Of a stretch of DNA of 64,000 nucleotides, positions 9,001 through 16,710 are shown piece by piece. Each line of letters begins with the position of its first letter. The stretch's first letter is position 1. Under the pieces are notes generated by a model. It did no database searches, had not been told where the DNA came from, and worked only from the letters and a program-made list of their open reading frames with translations. Source of the DNA: UBA8199 sp964507045 (GTDB taxonomy: Bacteria; Verrucomicrobiota; Verrucomicrobiia; Limisphaerales; UBA8199); NCBI GenBank assembly GCA_964507045.1, contig CAZDOO010000017.1:1-64000 (forward strand), given 5' to 3'. The position numbers and the translations under genes are program-made.

Positions 9001-11501
9001 CGGCAGTGTACGATCCCGAAGGCGGCGCGCCCGCCCGCCCAAACTGGTCTTGCCACCATGACCAATTCGGCAACATTCTGGTCATCGGCGATCCCAAGGG
9101 CCGCGAAACAAAATTCACCTGCGATGCCTTCGGTCAACTCATCAGCCGCAAGCTGCCGCTCTTGCAGACGAATTTCCACCAGTACAACGCGCTGGGACAA
9201 CTGACGAACGCCGTGGATTTCATGGGCCAAAGCAACCGGCTCGTCTATGACTCCTTGGGGCGGGTGGTGACGAACTGCCTTTACCCGGCGGGAGCCACCG
9301 CGCCGGCCCAAACCAACGTCACGGAATACGGCCCGGGCGGGCAATACCTCAGCGCCATCCGGCCAGAAGGCGTGACCACGTTCTATTACAATCGCGAGGG
9401 CGCGGTGACAAATATCCTTTCCCCTGAAGGCTGGATTCGCTACGAATACGACCCGGCGATGGGTTGTTTGACCCGGGCTTACACCGCCAATTCGGACTTG
9501 CGCTACGGCTATGACGAATTAGACCGGCTCAAGACTGTCGCCGTTGTAACGCGAAATGGAGCCGCTGTGTCTCCTCAGGAAGTGACGACGAACCTCTACA
9601 CCAAGCTGGGCAGTCTGCAGGACGTGTATTATCCGAATGGAGTTCATGCTCATCACGAGTATGACGTCATGAACCGGCTGACGAACCTCGTCCACACCGG
9701 CAGCGGAAATCTGTTGTTGTCCCGCTACAGCTACGGGCTGCACCCCAACGGCTGGCGGCAGACAGCCACGGAAATTCAGCGTCAAGTCGGCGGCACGTAT
9801 GTCACCAACCAGTTCGCGTGGGGCTACGACAATCTGGGCCGTTTGACCAATGAAACGTGCAGTTCGCTCCTTGCCGGGCTGAACTACACCAACCGCTACG
9901 TCTATGACCTGTCCGGAAATCGGCTGTGGTGGACGAACATCGCGGGCGCGCTGACGACGGTCGTGGGCTGCACGCATAACGCAAACGACCAATTGCTGGT
10001 GGAAAACTATGGCTCGGGATCGTTCACCAACTACTATGATGCCAACGGGGCGTTAACGAATCGCAGCTCGGCGACGGCGTCGCGTTCGTTCACCTACAAT
10101 CTCGAAGGCCGGCTCGCCGGCGCCCTGTGGGCACAGCAGACGAACAAGTATTTCTATAACGAGAGCGGGATTCGCACGCGCAAGCAACAAACCGGCACGG
10201 TGAACAACACGAATGTTTTCCTGTACGACCCGCAGAATCTGAGCGGCTTCGCTCAAGTCCTGGAAGAGATGGCGCCGGGAGAGAGCACGCCGATGGCGAC
10301 CTACACGTTAGGCAACCAAGTGCTGGCGCAGGAGAAGGGCGGCAGAGTGTCGCACCTGCTGGCTGACGGCCACGGTTCGACGCGCCTGTTGACGGATGCA
10401 AGCGGAACGGTTTCCAACGCGCTCACGTTTGACGCTTACGGAAACTTGATTGCATCGAACGCCTCGCCGCAAACGGCGCATCTTTACACCGGCGAGCAAT
10501 TCGATGCTGATCTGGAGCAATACTACCTTCGGAATCGTTATTACAACCCCACGGTGGGACGGTTTGGAGCGCCCGATCAATTGGGCGGCAGCCTGAACGA
10601 TCCGCTGACGCTGCACAAATATGCGTATGTGCAGAACAATCCGGTCAATAACATTGATCCGAGCGGGAATGAAACGCTGATCTCGATGTCGATCGCTACG
10701 GCTATCGGGACAACCCTGCAAACCCTGTATGATTGCACGATTGCAAAAGTGGGCAAAATGCTGCAAACGGAGAGCCAGCAGGCGATTGAGGCTGTCCAGC
10801 ACATGGAGAGCGATCCAGCCGCGTCAGACGTTGCCACAACGATTGTTCATGGCGTAGAAGGCGTCGCTCTGGGGGGACATAAGTTTGGGTGGTCCCAGCC
10901 CTTTCAGAATGATCTAACGACAACCCTGAATCCAGCGAGTCCAAGCCTCGGCCATGATTTCTACGAATTCAACTGGGGGGGGTTCAGTCTCAAAATGGAC
11001 GGGCCGGTAGTGGTTGGCTTTGTCACCGTGAAGAGCGTCCATCAACTGGCCTCTGTGCACTTAAAGATCGCCCAACTGACCCTGTGGATGAAGGGTTATG
11101 AGAAAATGAATGTGATCAGCCACAGTTGGGGCACAACGCTCAGTTACGATCTCCTCAACACCGGCGGCATCGAAATGAACCATTGGGTCACGATGGGCTC
11201 GCCGTTGAACCATGAGATCGGAAAGCCAATGGGGAATTCGGGCCAGTGGATTAATGCCTTTTCGTATGCTGACCCGGTAACATACCTGAATATGTACCCC
11301 CACTCGTTGATAGATTCACCATGGTGCCCCGTCTTCCTTCCACGCTTTGCCAAAGTACCGTTTAATCCTCCAGGCGTGGACATTCCCATAGACACCACTG
11401 CTGCTGGAGGCGGTATACCCATAATAAGAAACGTAAAAGAACACGGGGCATATTGGAATCATCCAAAGGTGCTCAATGGAATAAGGACCAACTTGCAGTA
11501 A
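3..11501 (+). CDS. Giant Ig/vWA/LamG/Rhs surface protein with C-terminal lipase-like tip (5' end outside window)
   Basis: The frame is open from base 3, so the gene starts upstream; at least 3832 residues lie here. Seen in order (nucleotides): Ig-like modules to about 670; a vWA domain from about 680 with MIDAS motif DASGS; more Ig modules to 2257; a LamG-like domain about 2285-2925; Ig and Big-type modules to 4090; a repeated propeller-like region with W-x-x-x-G-x-G motifs about 4120-5345; further Ig-like modules; YD/Rhs repeats about 6640-10500; the Rhs core ending RYYNPTVGRF and NNIDPSGNE near 10530-10672. The tip (10850-11470) looks like an alpha/beta-hydrolase: IVHGVEG, nucleophile elbow SHSWG (Ser codon at 11124), a later ADPVT Asp, and an EHGAYWNHP His. 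Rhs proteins commonly carry variable C-terminal toxins (family knowledge). A secreted or surface effector with lipase/esterase activity is inferred. Confidence 0.85.
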   Translation, partial: YQWTFNGTSLPGATLSSYTRTSVQPGDAGSYAVVVFSPLDTVASSSAVLTVTCPPSISTQPASQTLVTGTNVTFSVAASGTPALAYQWRFNGTNLSGATTSTYSKTSIQLSDSGTYSVAVSNPYGSEVSSNALLTVLESPYIITQPANRTNRVGETAWFTVTAGGTAPLTCQWYSNSVALAGATNFVLFFDYVQTNYAASYHVVVSNGAGSVTSSNALLTISPCYPAVDVVLVMDASGSMGDTVTGFGRKMDAAMRAASNFVGHLNFSLDQAGVVRFSISATLDQPLTNSKPDVLAAIYKTNLSNYTCIACGITNATGELLGARHNTNALPVMVVLSDGSNNVVYGSPPMTATNAAYIAKTNGIRLISIALGTGADTNLMRAIATSTTNDYYFVNSSNQLDAAYSAIAASICRGTNLAPSVEITPTNLSLCPGSNATFTAMITGTSPFTNAWFRNGSLLSGQTNSSLTISNLTASDAGTYRIEVAGPGGKATNVAVLEVYQSVTVSNGPVNLTNCPETTATFTVSAGGTGLSYQWYKANSPLTNQTGSSLTLTNVAAGDAGTYRVVVSGTCGGSQTNSATLTINQRVQITDALADLLAPPGTNVTFSVGASGTALSYQWYKGTRTLTNRVGSSLVITNASAQDAGTYCVVVRGACGGAISCATLTLMVPPYIITQPTNQTVVAGQTAWFSVTAGGTTPLSYQWYSNSIALAGATNSLLLFDNAQTNYAASYRVVVSNGAGSVTSSNALLVVNPAFCSQASSALVSWWRAESNALDSASLNPGTCVNEVVYAAGVVGQAFSFNGVNGAINLSDVASLALTNSLTIEGWIFVTNVPTKPAMVLFRGDNRSGLDPYYLCVETSGILNFVVMDESNSHVSINAPMPVGTWIHAAATLDDATGQMRLYTNAVLAAQTNTTIRPLGPLSASDNPGVGIGNSQSQSAMYNYPFCGRIDELSVYNRALADAEILALYNASMAGKCQDLPAITLQPTNLCVSLGSNAVFTVLATGTPQLRYQWRFNGTDIAGATNTALPLPNVQSPQAGTYSVRVTNMFGSVLSSNALLTIANPAPVVWMISPANNQFFVLSPTNILLVAGATNSTGGAVSQAWFYTNNVRLGQAGAVSNQYQFVWQNVSPGAYLICAWATNDAGGFAQSAVITNIINAMPVVAITSPTNSTSTNLTSFPPFTDVVLHAVAYDADSTNIAVQFFYRTNTGSGAFWTAFLDSAARTNGTNFYLTWTNCPVGTHSVYALVSDADGASSASDLLVFQVNPLNSPPDVWIYDPTNGSVFRAGADITIHAYATNSVLGIPVTNVEFFANSSLLGNDSNDPFSITECCWKPGQYAFRAKATDSLGNSRLSEQVVRITVAAPEPAMGTGFWDPTFTPPWLICRYPITEGMAVYGSNLYCVTAYYDPLFDCGLDYLWKWDATGWEGTELRETYSWGSGPEVEAMVAGNTGVFFVTRNDTSLCLWHAYSGVVTNLEGGAIVPEHVETSWYHPFCLKIIGPDLYLGGYYEVERRGVSYFAKWNATDGEWDAVGEPLDGPVFAIETYEGDLVVGGCFNAGGGCTNLHNVARLKNGVWEPLGTGIDGTNSWGDASSVHCLAACGTNLFVGGDFTIAGGITNVNCVAIWNGHAWQSIGSGVGAVPPETSRESGAFVPKPLVANVCPRGDTLFVSGRFTTIWDETQQPINVSGVAKAVWSEAQQQWVWSDLDLGVYSDLADYPSGDESTTVASMQVMEGTNAGAYDVVLSGIFAFAGTGMTNLSVRCGSTFPYYQGLARWRVGETTVATAPHVLIPSPANNTLFTNNPAEITVAATVSSITNITSVEFYADGNIIGTDTTSSENPYTQTWTDFANGIHQLKAIATDANGLRGESPSVLVSIKDPNSVIIARDDSFTIPQGIGGVTLPVLTNDTPAGELRVSRLIQTCGSLGTTTVSWDGKAISLTPFPNLYGSTRFAYTVTNSSGASDSAWVTINLQAKPQVSITTPADGDAFSPSQNVTLNARATDYDGQITNFTLLVNGLELTHTNSTKIVASWTTNTPGFYTFLAVAVDNDGLTNQSSPVTIVVTNTTASPNGPVALISNLVETVTTQGSFTSTVHPVVREGFFDLQGSALDPDGDPVAYAVLLFRPEDLDFNISGELKEALEAATPYADLTPSPLNPQGFHNGAVTNGSLGNLDFTRFPNGAYYLVLRVRGGTDETNALVQFQLDTQLKIGQFSFSEQDLVIPVNGIPLTVTRTYNSLNPRSADFGYSWTYSLMGMDVQLNDERKDVTPFAGDGEDDSGLPKVVSIRTGGGWDVTLTLPDGRRTTFAFTPSISAWCEAYAQWKAPPGVSDTLKPLGSDVIITLPLLTYWQDGGYNSTLENHDIPGWVLETKDGTKYYITRGTGNNLTWEDDPESNPGHYINVQAYGTPKLTSIVQRSGDTIQIEDNGIFHYAAGPNGTTTTDLTRSVFFERDSQNRITAIRDPNSGSNGLPTVKYVYNRDTGNLIQVLRLTDRAAGTYTTNKYHYDNANFPHYLTSLENPQGVPIARNEYDDSGRLIALVDADGNRIRYLHDTTNRIETIIDQLNYGSTNYYDLRGNIIATVNALGQTNSSAYDDNNHLLHSVDPMGHTNSYAYDDNGFRNAVTNAMGQVTRFDFDEHGHLRSKTNALMQTTRFDYDSAGHRTAVVDALGHSTTFSHDGFGRPNAVTNALGQLRATAGSDANGDLQFVSQPDGVRMDFAHDPNGNTTNTSFTWINPDNPTQSQPLVTHAEFDALNRETRVTDPDGNSRSTIYDDGGRVAHSIDRMGNTNSYLYDALGRVIQTTYPDGTINRTVYDARSQVSYTDDRHLPGLPANGTRNIYDPLGRLVRAERLADVAISVDAVGMRSTLVSSGALLTVSDTAYDAAGRVRFATNALGRVTEYQYDDAGRQTAVIDALTNRTDYAYDDAGQLRFVTNALAQVTEHLYDLKGRRIKTVFPDHSYTTNAYNEVGQLLFTKDQAGLQTDYQYDTLGRMTNIIKPAVYDPEGGAPARPNWSCHHDQFGNILVIGDPKGRETKFTCDAFGQLISRKLPLLQTNFHQYNALGQLTNAVDFMGQSNRLVYDSLGRVVTNCLYPAGATAPAQTNVTEYGPGGQYLSAIRPEGVTTFYYNREGAVTNILSPEGWIRYEYDPAMGCLTRAYTANSDLRYGYDELDRLKTVAVVTRNGAAVSPQEVTTNLYTKLGSLQDVYYPNGVHAHHEYDVMNRLTNLVHTGSGNLLLSRYSYGLHPNGWRQTATEIQRQVGGTYVTNQFAWGYDNLGRLTNETCSSLLAGLNYTNRYVYDLSGNRLWWTNIAGALTTVVGCTHNANDQLLVENYGSGSFTNYYDANGALTNRSSATASRSFTYNLEGRLAGALWAQQTNKYFYNESGIRTRKQQTGTVNNTNVFLYDPQNLSGFAQVLEEMAPGESTPMATYTLGNQVLAQEKGGRVSHLLADGHGSTRLLTDASGTVSNALTFDAYGNLIASNASPQTAHLYTGEQFDADLEQYYLRNRYYNPTVGRFGAPDQLGGSLNDPLTLHKYAYVQNNPVNNIDPSGNETLISMSIATAIGTTLQTLYDCTIAKVGKMLQTESQQAIEAVQHMESDPAASDVATTIVHGVEGVALGGHKFGWSQPFQNDLTTTLNPASPSLGHDFYEFNWGGFSLKMDGPVVVGFVTVKSVHQLASVHLKIAQLTLWMKGYEKMNVISHSWGTTLSYDLLNTGGIEMNHWVTMGSPLNHEIGKPMGNSGQWINAFSYADPVTYLNMYPHSLIDSPWCPVFLPRFAKVPFNPPGVDIPIDTTAAGGGIPIIRNVKEHGAYWNHPKVLNGIRTNLQ

Positions 11502-11515
11502 AGCATATTCCATTG

Positions 11516-12850
11516 ATGAAAACAGTAATGTTCGCCTGCGCAGCCCTGTTATTAGTGCTCGGATGCAGAGACGGGATACCAATTGTCATCGATACGGCCA
11601 ACTGGTCACAGCCCGCGACAGTGTCGCACAGCCGCGACTCTTTGGCGACAGACTTTAACCTGCAAAAGTGGAACAATACATTGGTTGCGTTCAACGAGGA
11701 CGGACGAGGGTTCACCACATATATGTTTCGAGAGAAGGACATGTGTTGGGAACCAATCGGCGCGACCCAACCCAATATGTTGCCGTTGGACTGCAGTCCG
11801 TGCGAGAATCGGTTTGTCGTGTCCCGGGCAACAGCGACACAACACGAATTACAACTGCGCTTCATTTTAGGCACAATCGCGGAAGCAGGAGTACTATCCC
11901 GCGATGTCGGAGCGAGCCTTTCCGAAACTACCAAGTCATTGTTTAAGCCAGGTAACGATTTAATTTTCGCAAACGCGACCAGACCGCTCGAACTGCGCTT
12001 CAACCGCAGCGTCATCAGGGGCTCCAATGTCTATGTCCCCTATTCGATCGAGGCTCAACCTGTGATTGCTAAAGGACAACGTCCCGGGAAAAGTCGCTAC
12101 GCCAACGGAATATTCTACAGTGCAAATTCTGGGGTCACCTGGACGATCATCAAAATATCTGACTCGTTTTCCATTCTGCCCGCCGCCTGTGCTACCGAAG
12201 CCCACAATTATTACTTTGCAGCAGACTACGACCATAAAGAGCTTTGGTGTTCACGCGCGGATACAAGTTCTCTCTCTTGGAGCGCACCCGAAGCTCTCAG
12301 TGAGAAGCTAGCGATTGCCGGCTACAGACACGTATACGAAGCGGCTGCAACGGGTGATATCGTGCATGTGTGTTGGCTGGATTCCCGGCATGAACGAACA
12401 CGGGCAAATCCCGTTTATCCCGATCGCGGGAATTACCAAGTCGCATACCGTCATCGGAAAGATGCGGATCAGAGCTGGAGCAAGGACGTCATTCTTTCCC
12501 CGGGGGTGCTCTACGCCTACTCTCCCTCAATAGCCGCTGAAGGAGACAACATCGTGGCGGCATGGGCTGGCGCTAACGACAGAGACGGGCATGATGAGTT
12601 CTGGCCCAATGACATCTACGTTGTCACCAGCAGAAACGGCGGAAATACCTGGACCAAGCCCATGAAGGTTACAAACGGTTTCAAAGACGGGATTACCTCA
12701 GGCCGGCCACAGGTCGCTTTGCATAAGGGTGTGATTCACCTTTTCTACATCCAAGGCAAGATCAAGTACAAAGAAGTCTCGGCTGGGATGGCGCTGCTCA
12801 ATCAACCCCCGTGGCCCATTTATTACACCCAACGTCCGTTTCCAAAGTGA
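11516..12850 (+). CDS. Lipoprotein with Asp-box (BNR/sialidase-like) repeats, candidate immunity or accessory protein
   Basis: 444 residues. The ATG at 11516 lies 14 bases after the Rhs gene stop and gives a lipoprotein signal with lipobox VLGC; an in-frame start further upstream would overlap the Rhs gene and bury this signal. Two Asp-box-like repeats are visible (NSGVTWTIIKIS and NGGNTWTKPMKV), with a WLDSRHERTR segment between them, consistent with a sialidase-like beta-propeller. Sialidase catalytic residues could not be established. The position directly downstream of an Rhs toxin tip is where immunity genes usually sit, and known immunity proteins against periplasmic lipase effectors are often lipoproteins; that role is inference. 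The alternative is an ordinary exported BNR-repeat protein of unknown function. Confidence 0.7.
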   Translation: MKTVMFACAALLLVLGCRDGIPIVIDTANWSQPATVSHSRDSLATDFNLQKWNNTLVAFNEDGRGFTTYMFREKDMCWEPIGATQPNMLPLDCSPCENRFVVSRATATQHELQLRFILGTIAEAGVLSRDVGASLSETTKSLFKPGNDLIFANATRPLELRFNRSVIRGSNVYVPYSIEAQPVIAKGQRPGKSRYANGIFYSANSGVTWTIIKISDSFSILPAACATEAHNYYFAADYDHKELWCSRADTSSLSWSAPEALSEKLAIAGYRHVYEAAATGDIVHVCWLDSRHERTRANPVYPDRGNYQVAYRHRKDADQSWSKDVILSPGVLYAYSPSIAAEGDNIVAAWAGANDRDGHDEFWPNDIYVVTSRNGGNTWTKPMKVTNGFKDGITSGRPQVALHKGVIHLFYIQGKIKYKEVSAGMALLNQPPWPIYYTQRPFPK

Positions 12851-13270
12851 TCACGGTGAAAATGAACTCGACACGCCAACCAATACAAGAAACATGCCAA
12901 CGAAAAATGATTTGGCGCTGGAATAGCTTCTCGCCTGCGAACACTTCTCAAGCGAAGCAAAGCTCGGCTACGATCACACTGAACATCCCAACAGCTTGCC
13001 CGCCTCGTACTGCTTTCCCGGTCAACGCAAGGGCGTGGTTTTGCGAGTCTGTTTCACCTCAGCACGCCCGGTTCGCTTTCGGTCAGGGATGCGACTATTC
13101 CAGCTATGTCGAGCACGGTTATTTCATCGTGGCTCCACGCTGTCAACGCCATTCCCCGCCGAAGCGGCCAGTTGCCTTTAGGGTGGTTGGCGATGAGAAA
13201 AGTGGCACCAAACGTGGCACCAAGTTGACCACCCCACAAAACACCAACAAAAGCCCACTTTGCAGCTAAT
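12851..13270. other. Non-coding or decayed stretch upstream of the tRNA-like repeat
   Basis: No convincing gene. Short open frames exist but have no recognisable domain. The last part contains the repeated phrase gtggcacca; read as MRKVAPNVAPS it resembles the variable tails seen on some tyrosine recombinases next to tRNA att sites. This is only a weak hint of a decayed integrase 3' end. Confidence 0.3.
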
Positions 13271-13314
13271 TCGCAATGAGAAGGTCGCAGGTTCGATTCC
13301 TGTCGGCTCCACCA
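13271..13314 (+). repeat. 44-bp direct repeat, copy 1: tRNA/tmRNA 3'-end-like (att-like)
   Basis: Identical to 16711-16754. It contains a complete T-arm (stem gcagg/cctgt around the TTCGATT loop) followed by a 7-nt acceptor strand cggctcc, a discriminator A and an encoded CCA. No matching 5' half (ggagccg) was found just upstream, so this is a 3' fragment, as left when a tRNA or tmRNA gene serves as an integration site. Confidence 0.75.
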
Positions 13315-13400
13315 TCCACTTGCCCGCTATGCGCGAGGCTTTTGATTTCTTCCAAACCTACCACGACCTTGCGCCGCTCCTGGCGGAGGGGCTCCGCTCG

Positions 13401-14870
13401 TCAATCCGCGATACTCTTGATGGCAGCCAAATCAAGGCTGCGGATCTGCCCCCCCATTATTTGCAGCAACCTGCCATCCTGTTTTACGAAGAACTCACAA
13501 TGGCTCCCGATCTGACCGCAAGTCCACTGAGCGAGTGGCTTCCAACCGCTCGTCTCGTAGATAATTACCGAATCTGGGTACGTATCGACGTAGGCAGCGA
13601 GGCGCTTGCCGTCAGGTGACCAGTGCATCGCATACGCTGAACCGGATGCGTAGGGCACGCGCAATGGCACCTGCGACCTCTCCCCTTTCTTCCAGTTCCA
13701 AATCTCAAACCTCTTCTCCGGCCAATGGCACAGAACGAGCGTCTGACCGTCCGGAGAAACACCAACACTGGCACCGTGAGGGCTGGAGAACCACAACGCC
13801 GGTTCATCCTTCCCTGACTCCCAAATCGCGAACGAAGTTGGAGATGCATTGAAATTACCGAACCCTGCCACAAGCGTAGACCCATCCTGGGAGGCTCTTA
13901 GGAACTTCACGATGAGTTCGTTCGTACAAAGGGTCCCGAGCTTTCGACCGCTGAACAAATCCCACCGCTCAACCACATGGGCGCCAGAGGTGTATAGCGC
14001 CCGCCCCTTGTCAGCGATCGCCAAAACTGTCCCACAATAATTGTCGTGGTCCAACGGGCCGGCCTCCCAAAGTAGCTGGCCCGACCCCGCGTCAATAACG
14101 TAAAGACCGTAGTAAATCGCGACAGCGACCACACGGCCATCCGGTGAGATGACCACGGCTTCCCCCGGCGAAGGCACCTTGGAAATTCCCTTAAACTGCG
14201 GGGCGGCTTGCCGGACACCTCGTTCCAGTTTCCAGAACTCCGTTACTGGAGGATGACGATACGCGCCGTTCGTGACCCACTGACCGAACGAAACGGCCAG
14301 GTCAGCATCTCTCGCGACTGCCGCAAAACCGCCTTGGAAGTTGGCGTCGTGCAGACGGGCAATCTCACGCCCCTCGACCTTAGGAATATACCAGCCGAGA
14401 TAGGCGCCAGTTAGATCGTACAGCCGCTCAACCTCTGTCGGAATATTGGCGCGATCATACACGCGCCCAAACCATTGATTACTGCGGATGCCGCTGACAA
14501 GGATCTGACGCTCCATCGAGAGCGATTTAACCGACGACGCAGGCAGCGAGTTAATGGCGGCCTCCAGCAAAGGCCGGTTTGTAGTATCCAACGAAAATCG
14601 CGAGGAGATGCCACTGCCGCCCTGAATGGCATGACCAACATCCCGTGCAGAGGACACATTGCCCGCTTGGCTCACACGGCAAAAATACACGCCATGGTCG
14701 CTGAACCAGTCCATTGCCAATAGCGGAGCGTTCGTGTCCCCAGCCTTGAACAACGACGCAAAACGTTTGTGCTCCTCAGCACGCCGCTCACGGGTGCTGC
14801 CGCCGAGACCTTGTCCGCACGCAGCGAGCCACACCAGAGCCAGAAATGTGCAAGTGATCTGGAGAGTCAT
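13401..14870 (-). CDS. WD40-like repeat lipoprotein
   Basis: 489 residues. The ATG at 14870 is preferred to one 13 codons upstream because it begins a lipoprotein signal (MTLQITCTFLALVWLAAC) with lipobox LAAC. WD40/quinoprotein-like blades are visible in the second half: SPDGRVVAVAIYYGLYVIDA, SPDGQTLVLCHWPEKRFEIW and SPDGKRLAAYVDT. These indicate a cell-envelope beta-propeller, probably a binding scaffold; no catalytic motif was seen. It lies between the two tRNA-like direct repeats and is divergent from the prepilin gene. The specific role is unknown. Confidence 0.75.
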   Translation of the reverse strand: MTLQITCTFLALVWLAACGQGLGGSTRERRAEEHKRFASLFKAGDTNAPLLAMDWFSDHGVYFCRVSQAGNVSSARDVGHAIQGGSGISSRFSLDTTNRPLLEAAINSLPASSVKSLSMERQILVSGIRSNQWFGRVYDRANIPTEVERLYDLTGAYLGWYIPKVEGREIARLHDANFQGGFAAVARDADLAVSFGQWVTNGAYRHPPVTEFWKLERGVRQAAPQFKGISKVPSPGEAVVISPDGRVVAVAIYYGLYVIDAGSGQLLWEAGPLDHDNYCGTVLAIADKGRALYTSGAHVVERWDLFSGRKLGTLCTNELIVKFLRASQDGSTLVAGFGNFNASPTSFAIWESGKDEPALWFSSPHGASVGVSPDGQTLVLCHWPEKRFEIWNWKKGERSQVPLRVPYASGSAYAMHWSPDGKRLAAYVDTYPDSVIIYETSGWKPLAQWTCGQIGSHCEFFVKQDGRLLQIMGGQIRSLDLAAIKSIAD

Positions 14871-15518
14871 ATGAAGAGAAACTCCGGATCTGTTCCTCAC
14901 AGCTTCCATACCCCCCCCACATACGCGCTTTCATCACTCATTCACAAGCCAAAATCCCGCGCCCCATTACAGGATGCGCCGGTCCCCACGCACGACCGCG
15001 CTGCCCGCTCGCCCCAATCCCCGGCCAGGCGCCGACCTGACCCTGCCCCACTCGTCGCGCCGCAGCTTCAGCGTATGCGGACAGTCCGTAGTGCGGCATT
15101 CTACATTGCCAGCCGGTGACTGCCCCCTTGGCACCACGAAGCGCGAAGCGCTCTCCCAACTTGGGGCACCCATATTGTGGCGGGCTTGGGAAGCCAATTG
15201 GCGATTGCCTATTGGCTATTCCGCCTGCCGCGCCGTAGCTCCCAGCGAAGGCGGGTCCCTTTCGTCCCTCCCGTTTCTTTTGTCCCTTTGAACTTCAAAA
15301 CCTCACATCGGCGCCTCCCCGCCCGCGCCTTCGCCGACGCTGCCTCGCCCAAACAATTTTGCTCGCTGCGATCGCTCTCGTTTTCTGCGCGGCCGGGCCT
15401 TACGCCGGCCCAGACCCGCGCCAGAGGATCGTCACCGTCTGGACTCCCGCCTCTCCGCTCCGCCTGACCTTTCTCATTGCGTCACGTGACGACTGGCCGT
15501 TCAGACGGTCAGATCGTC
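14871..15518. other. Intergenic stretch between divergent genes, with a repeat copy
   Basis: About 650 bases without a convincing gene. It should hold the promoters of the divergent WD40-like lipoprotein and prepilin genes, but no promoter could be assigned. It carries one copy of a ~41-bp imperfect repeat at 15007-15047. A short stretch near 15195 (gcgattgcctattggctatt) is also echoed near 16657-16678. Confidence 0.6.
15007..15047 (+). repeat. ~41-bp dispersed repeat, copy 1
   Basis: Starts gctcgccccaatccccggcc and matches 16414-16454 at about 38 of 41 positions. Both copies are intergenic and flank the prepilin gene, so they look like a dispersed intergenic repeat and not coding sequence. 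Confidence 0.6.
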
Positions 15519-16319
15519 ATGAGCAACCACTCGAAGGCAAAGACCACCGCATTCACCCTGCTCGAACTCCTAGTGGTCATCGCCATCCTTGGCATACTGG
15601 CGGCGCTCGTGCTCACCGGATTGAGTCGCGGTGGCGGTCTGGCACGCCGCATAACTTGCGTCAACAACGTTCGCCAGCTCGGAACCGCCATGCTGCAATT
15701 CGTGGGCGACCACCATGCCTATCTCCAAGGCGTGGCTCCCGACGTCGACGGCAGGTTCCCTGGTAACTGCTTGCCCTGGACGGTGGTGCTGGAGCGCGAG
15801 TTGGGCAAGAACGCTACCTCCGACGAAATGTCATTTATCCAGAGGCACGTCTGGAAATGCCCCGCCATGAAACCCCAGTCAACCCATCCCCGAGACCTGG
15901 TCTATGTATCCTACGGCTATAATGAATACGGCATGTATGGGGGGGACAACAGCGCCGATACCAATGCTCAGGGGCTCGGCCAGAAGAATGCCTGTCTGCC
16001 GGGCATGACCCTTGCCGCATTGAAGCCCGTGCCGGAATCGGATGTCTCCTGCCCGAGCGAAATGATGGCCATCGCCGACGGGTTCTGGGGCTCGGGAAAG
16101 TCGCTCTACGGAGGCGGCGAGCAATTCGCGCGAACCCGGCAGCCTCTGACCTATCCCCCGACCTCCGAACCTGCTTCACGCCACCAAGGCAAGGCCAACG
16201 TGGTGTTTTGTGATGGGCATGTTGAATCCCCAAAGCTGCCCTTCCTCTTCGAAGACACGAGCGACGCTGCCCTTAGCCGCTGGAATCGCGACCACCGTCC
16301 GCACCCCGAGAAACTGTGA
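15519..16319 (+). CDS. Type II secretion/type IV pilin-like prepilin with H-X9-DG motif
   Basis: 266 residues. The ATG at 15519 places the type IV prepilin signal at residues 12-30: FTLLELLVVIAILGILAALV after a short basic leader, with Glu at position +5 and Ala (not the usual Gly) before the cleavage site. Near residue 220 is an exact H-X9-DG motif (H, nine residues, DG), the hallmark of the prepilin-processing-associated family abundant in Planctomycetes and Verrucomicrobia. The protein is expected to be processed by a prepilin peptidase and carry a globular exported domain. No assembly genes are adjacent, so it is an orphan pilin-like protein, as is typical for this family. Confidence 0.88.
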   Translation: MSNHSKAKTTAFTLLELLVVIAILGILAALVLTGLSRGGGLARRITCVNNVRQLGTAMLQFVGDHHAYLQGVAPDVDGRFPGNCLPWTVVLERELGKNATSDEMSFIQRHVWKCPAMKPQSTHPRDLVYVSYGYNEYGMYGGDNSADTNAQGLGQKNACLPGMTLAALKPVPESDVSCPSEMMAIADGFWGSGKSLYGGGEQFARTRQPLTYPPTSEPASRHQGKANVVFCDGHVESPKLPFLFEDTSDAALSRWNRDHRPHPEKL

Positions 16320-16710
16320 GCCTCCCAGAACGACCTTAGCAAACCTCAAGGCCGGGAAGCTAAGGCATGTCATATTTCCCGAGGGGGGCGATTCACCGGT
16401 GAACTGCTCCTTCGCTCGCCCAAATCCCCGGCCAGGCGCCAACCTGACCCCGCCGCCACCTGCCTCCGGCGCTGACAATGGTGCCCCGCCGGACGGCAGG
16501 CCGGGGCTTGGTGACGCCTTCTCTCAACCGCCCACTCTCAACCCTCAACTTTTCGGGGCTCCGCCCTCGACCCGCCAGAACTTGGCAGCCCTGGACTCGC
16601 CGGGCTCTTTCCTCTCACCTTCGTCTCCTTCTCGTTCTTCTGTGCTAGTAACCATTGGCAATTGGCTATTGGGCTATCGGCAACAGTTGGCTTGAAATCG
16701 GCTGTCGAGC
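16320..16710. other. Intergenic stretch with repeat copy
   Basis: No gene is supported. It contains the second copy of the ~41-bp repeat (16414-16454) and ends at the second tRNA-like 44-bp repeat. Open frames here consist of low-complexity proline, arginine and serine typical of GC-rich non-coding DNA. Confidence 0.6.
16414..16454 (+). repeat. ~41-bp dispersed repeat, copy 2
   Basis: Second copy of the sequence at 15007-15047, same orientation, with about three mismatches. Confidence 0.6.

Noticed and set aside
12811..13269. 152-codon plus-strand frame before the first tRNA-like repeat
   Set aside because: Overlaps the preceding lipoprotein end, has no domain, and composition is unlike neighbouring proteins.
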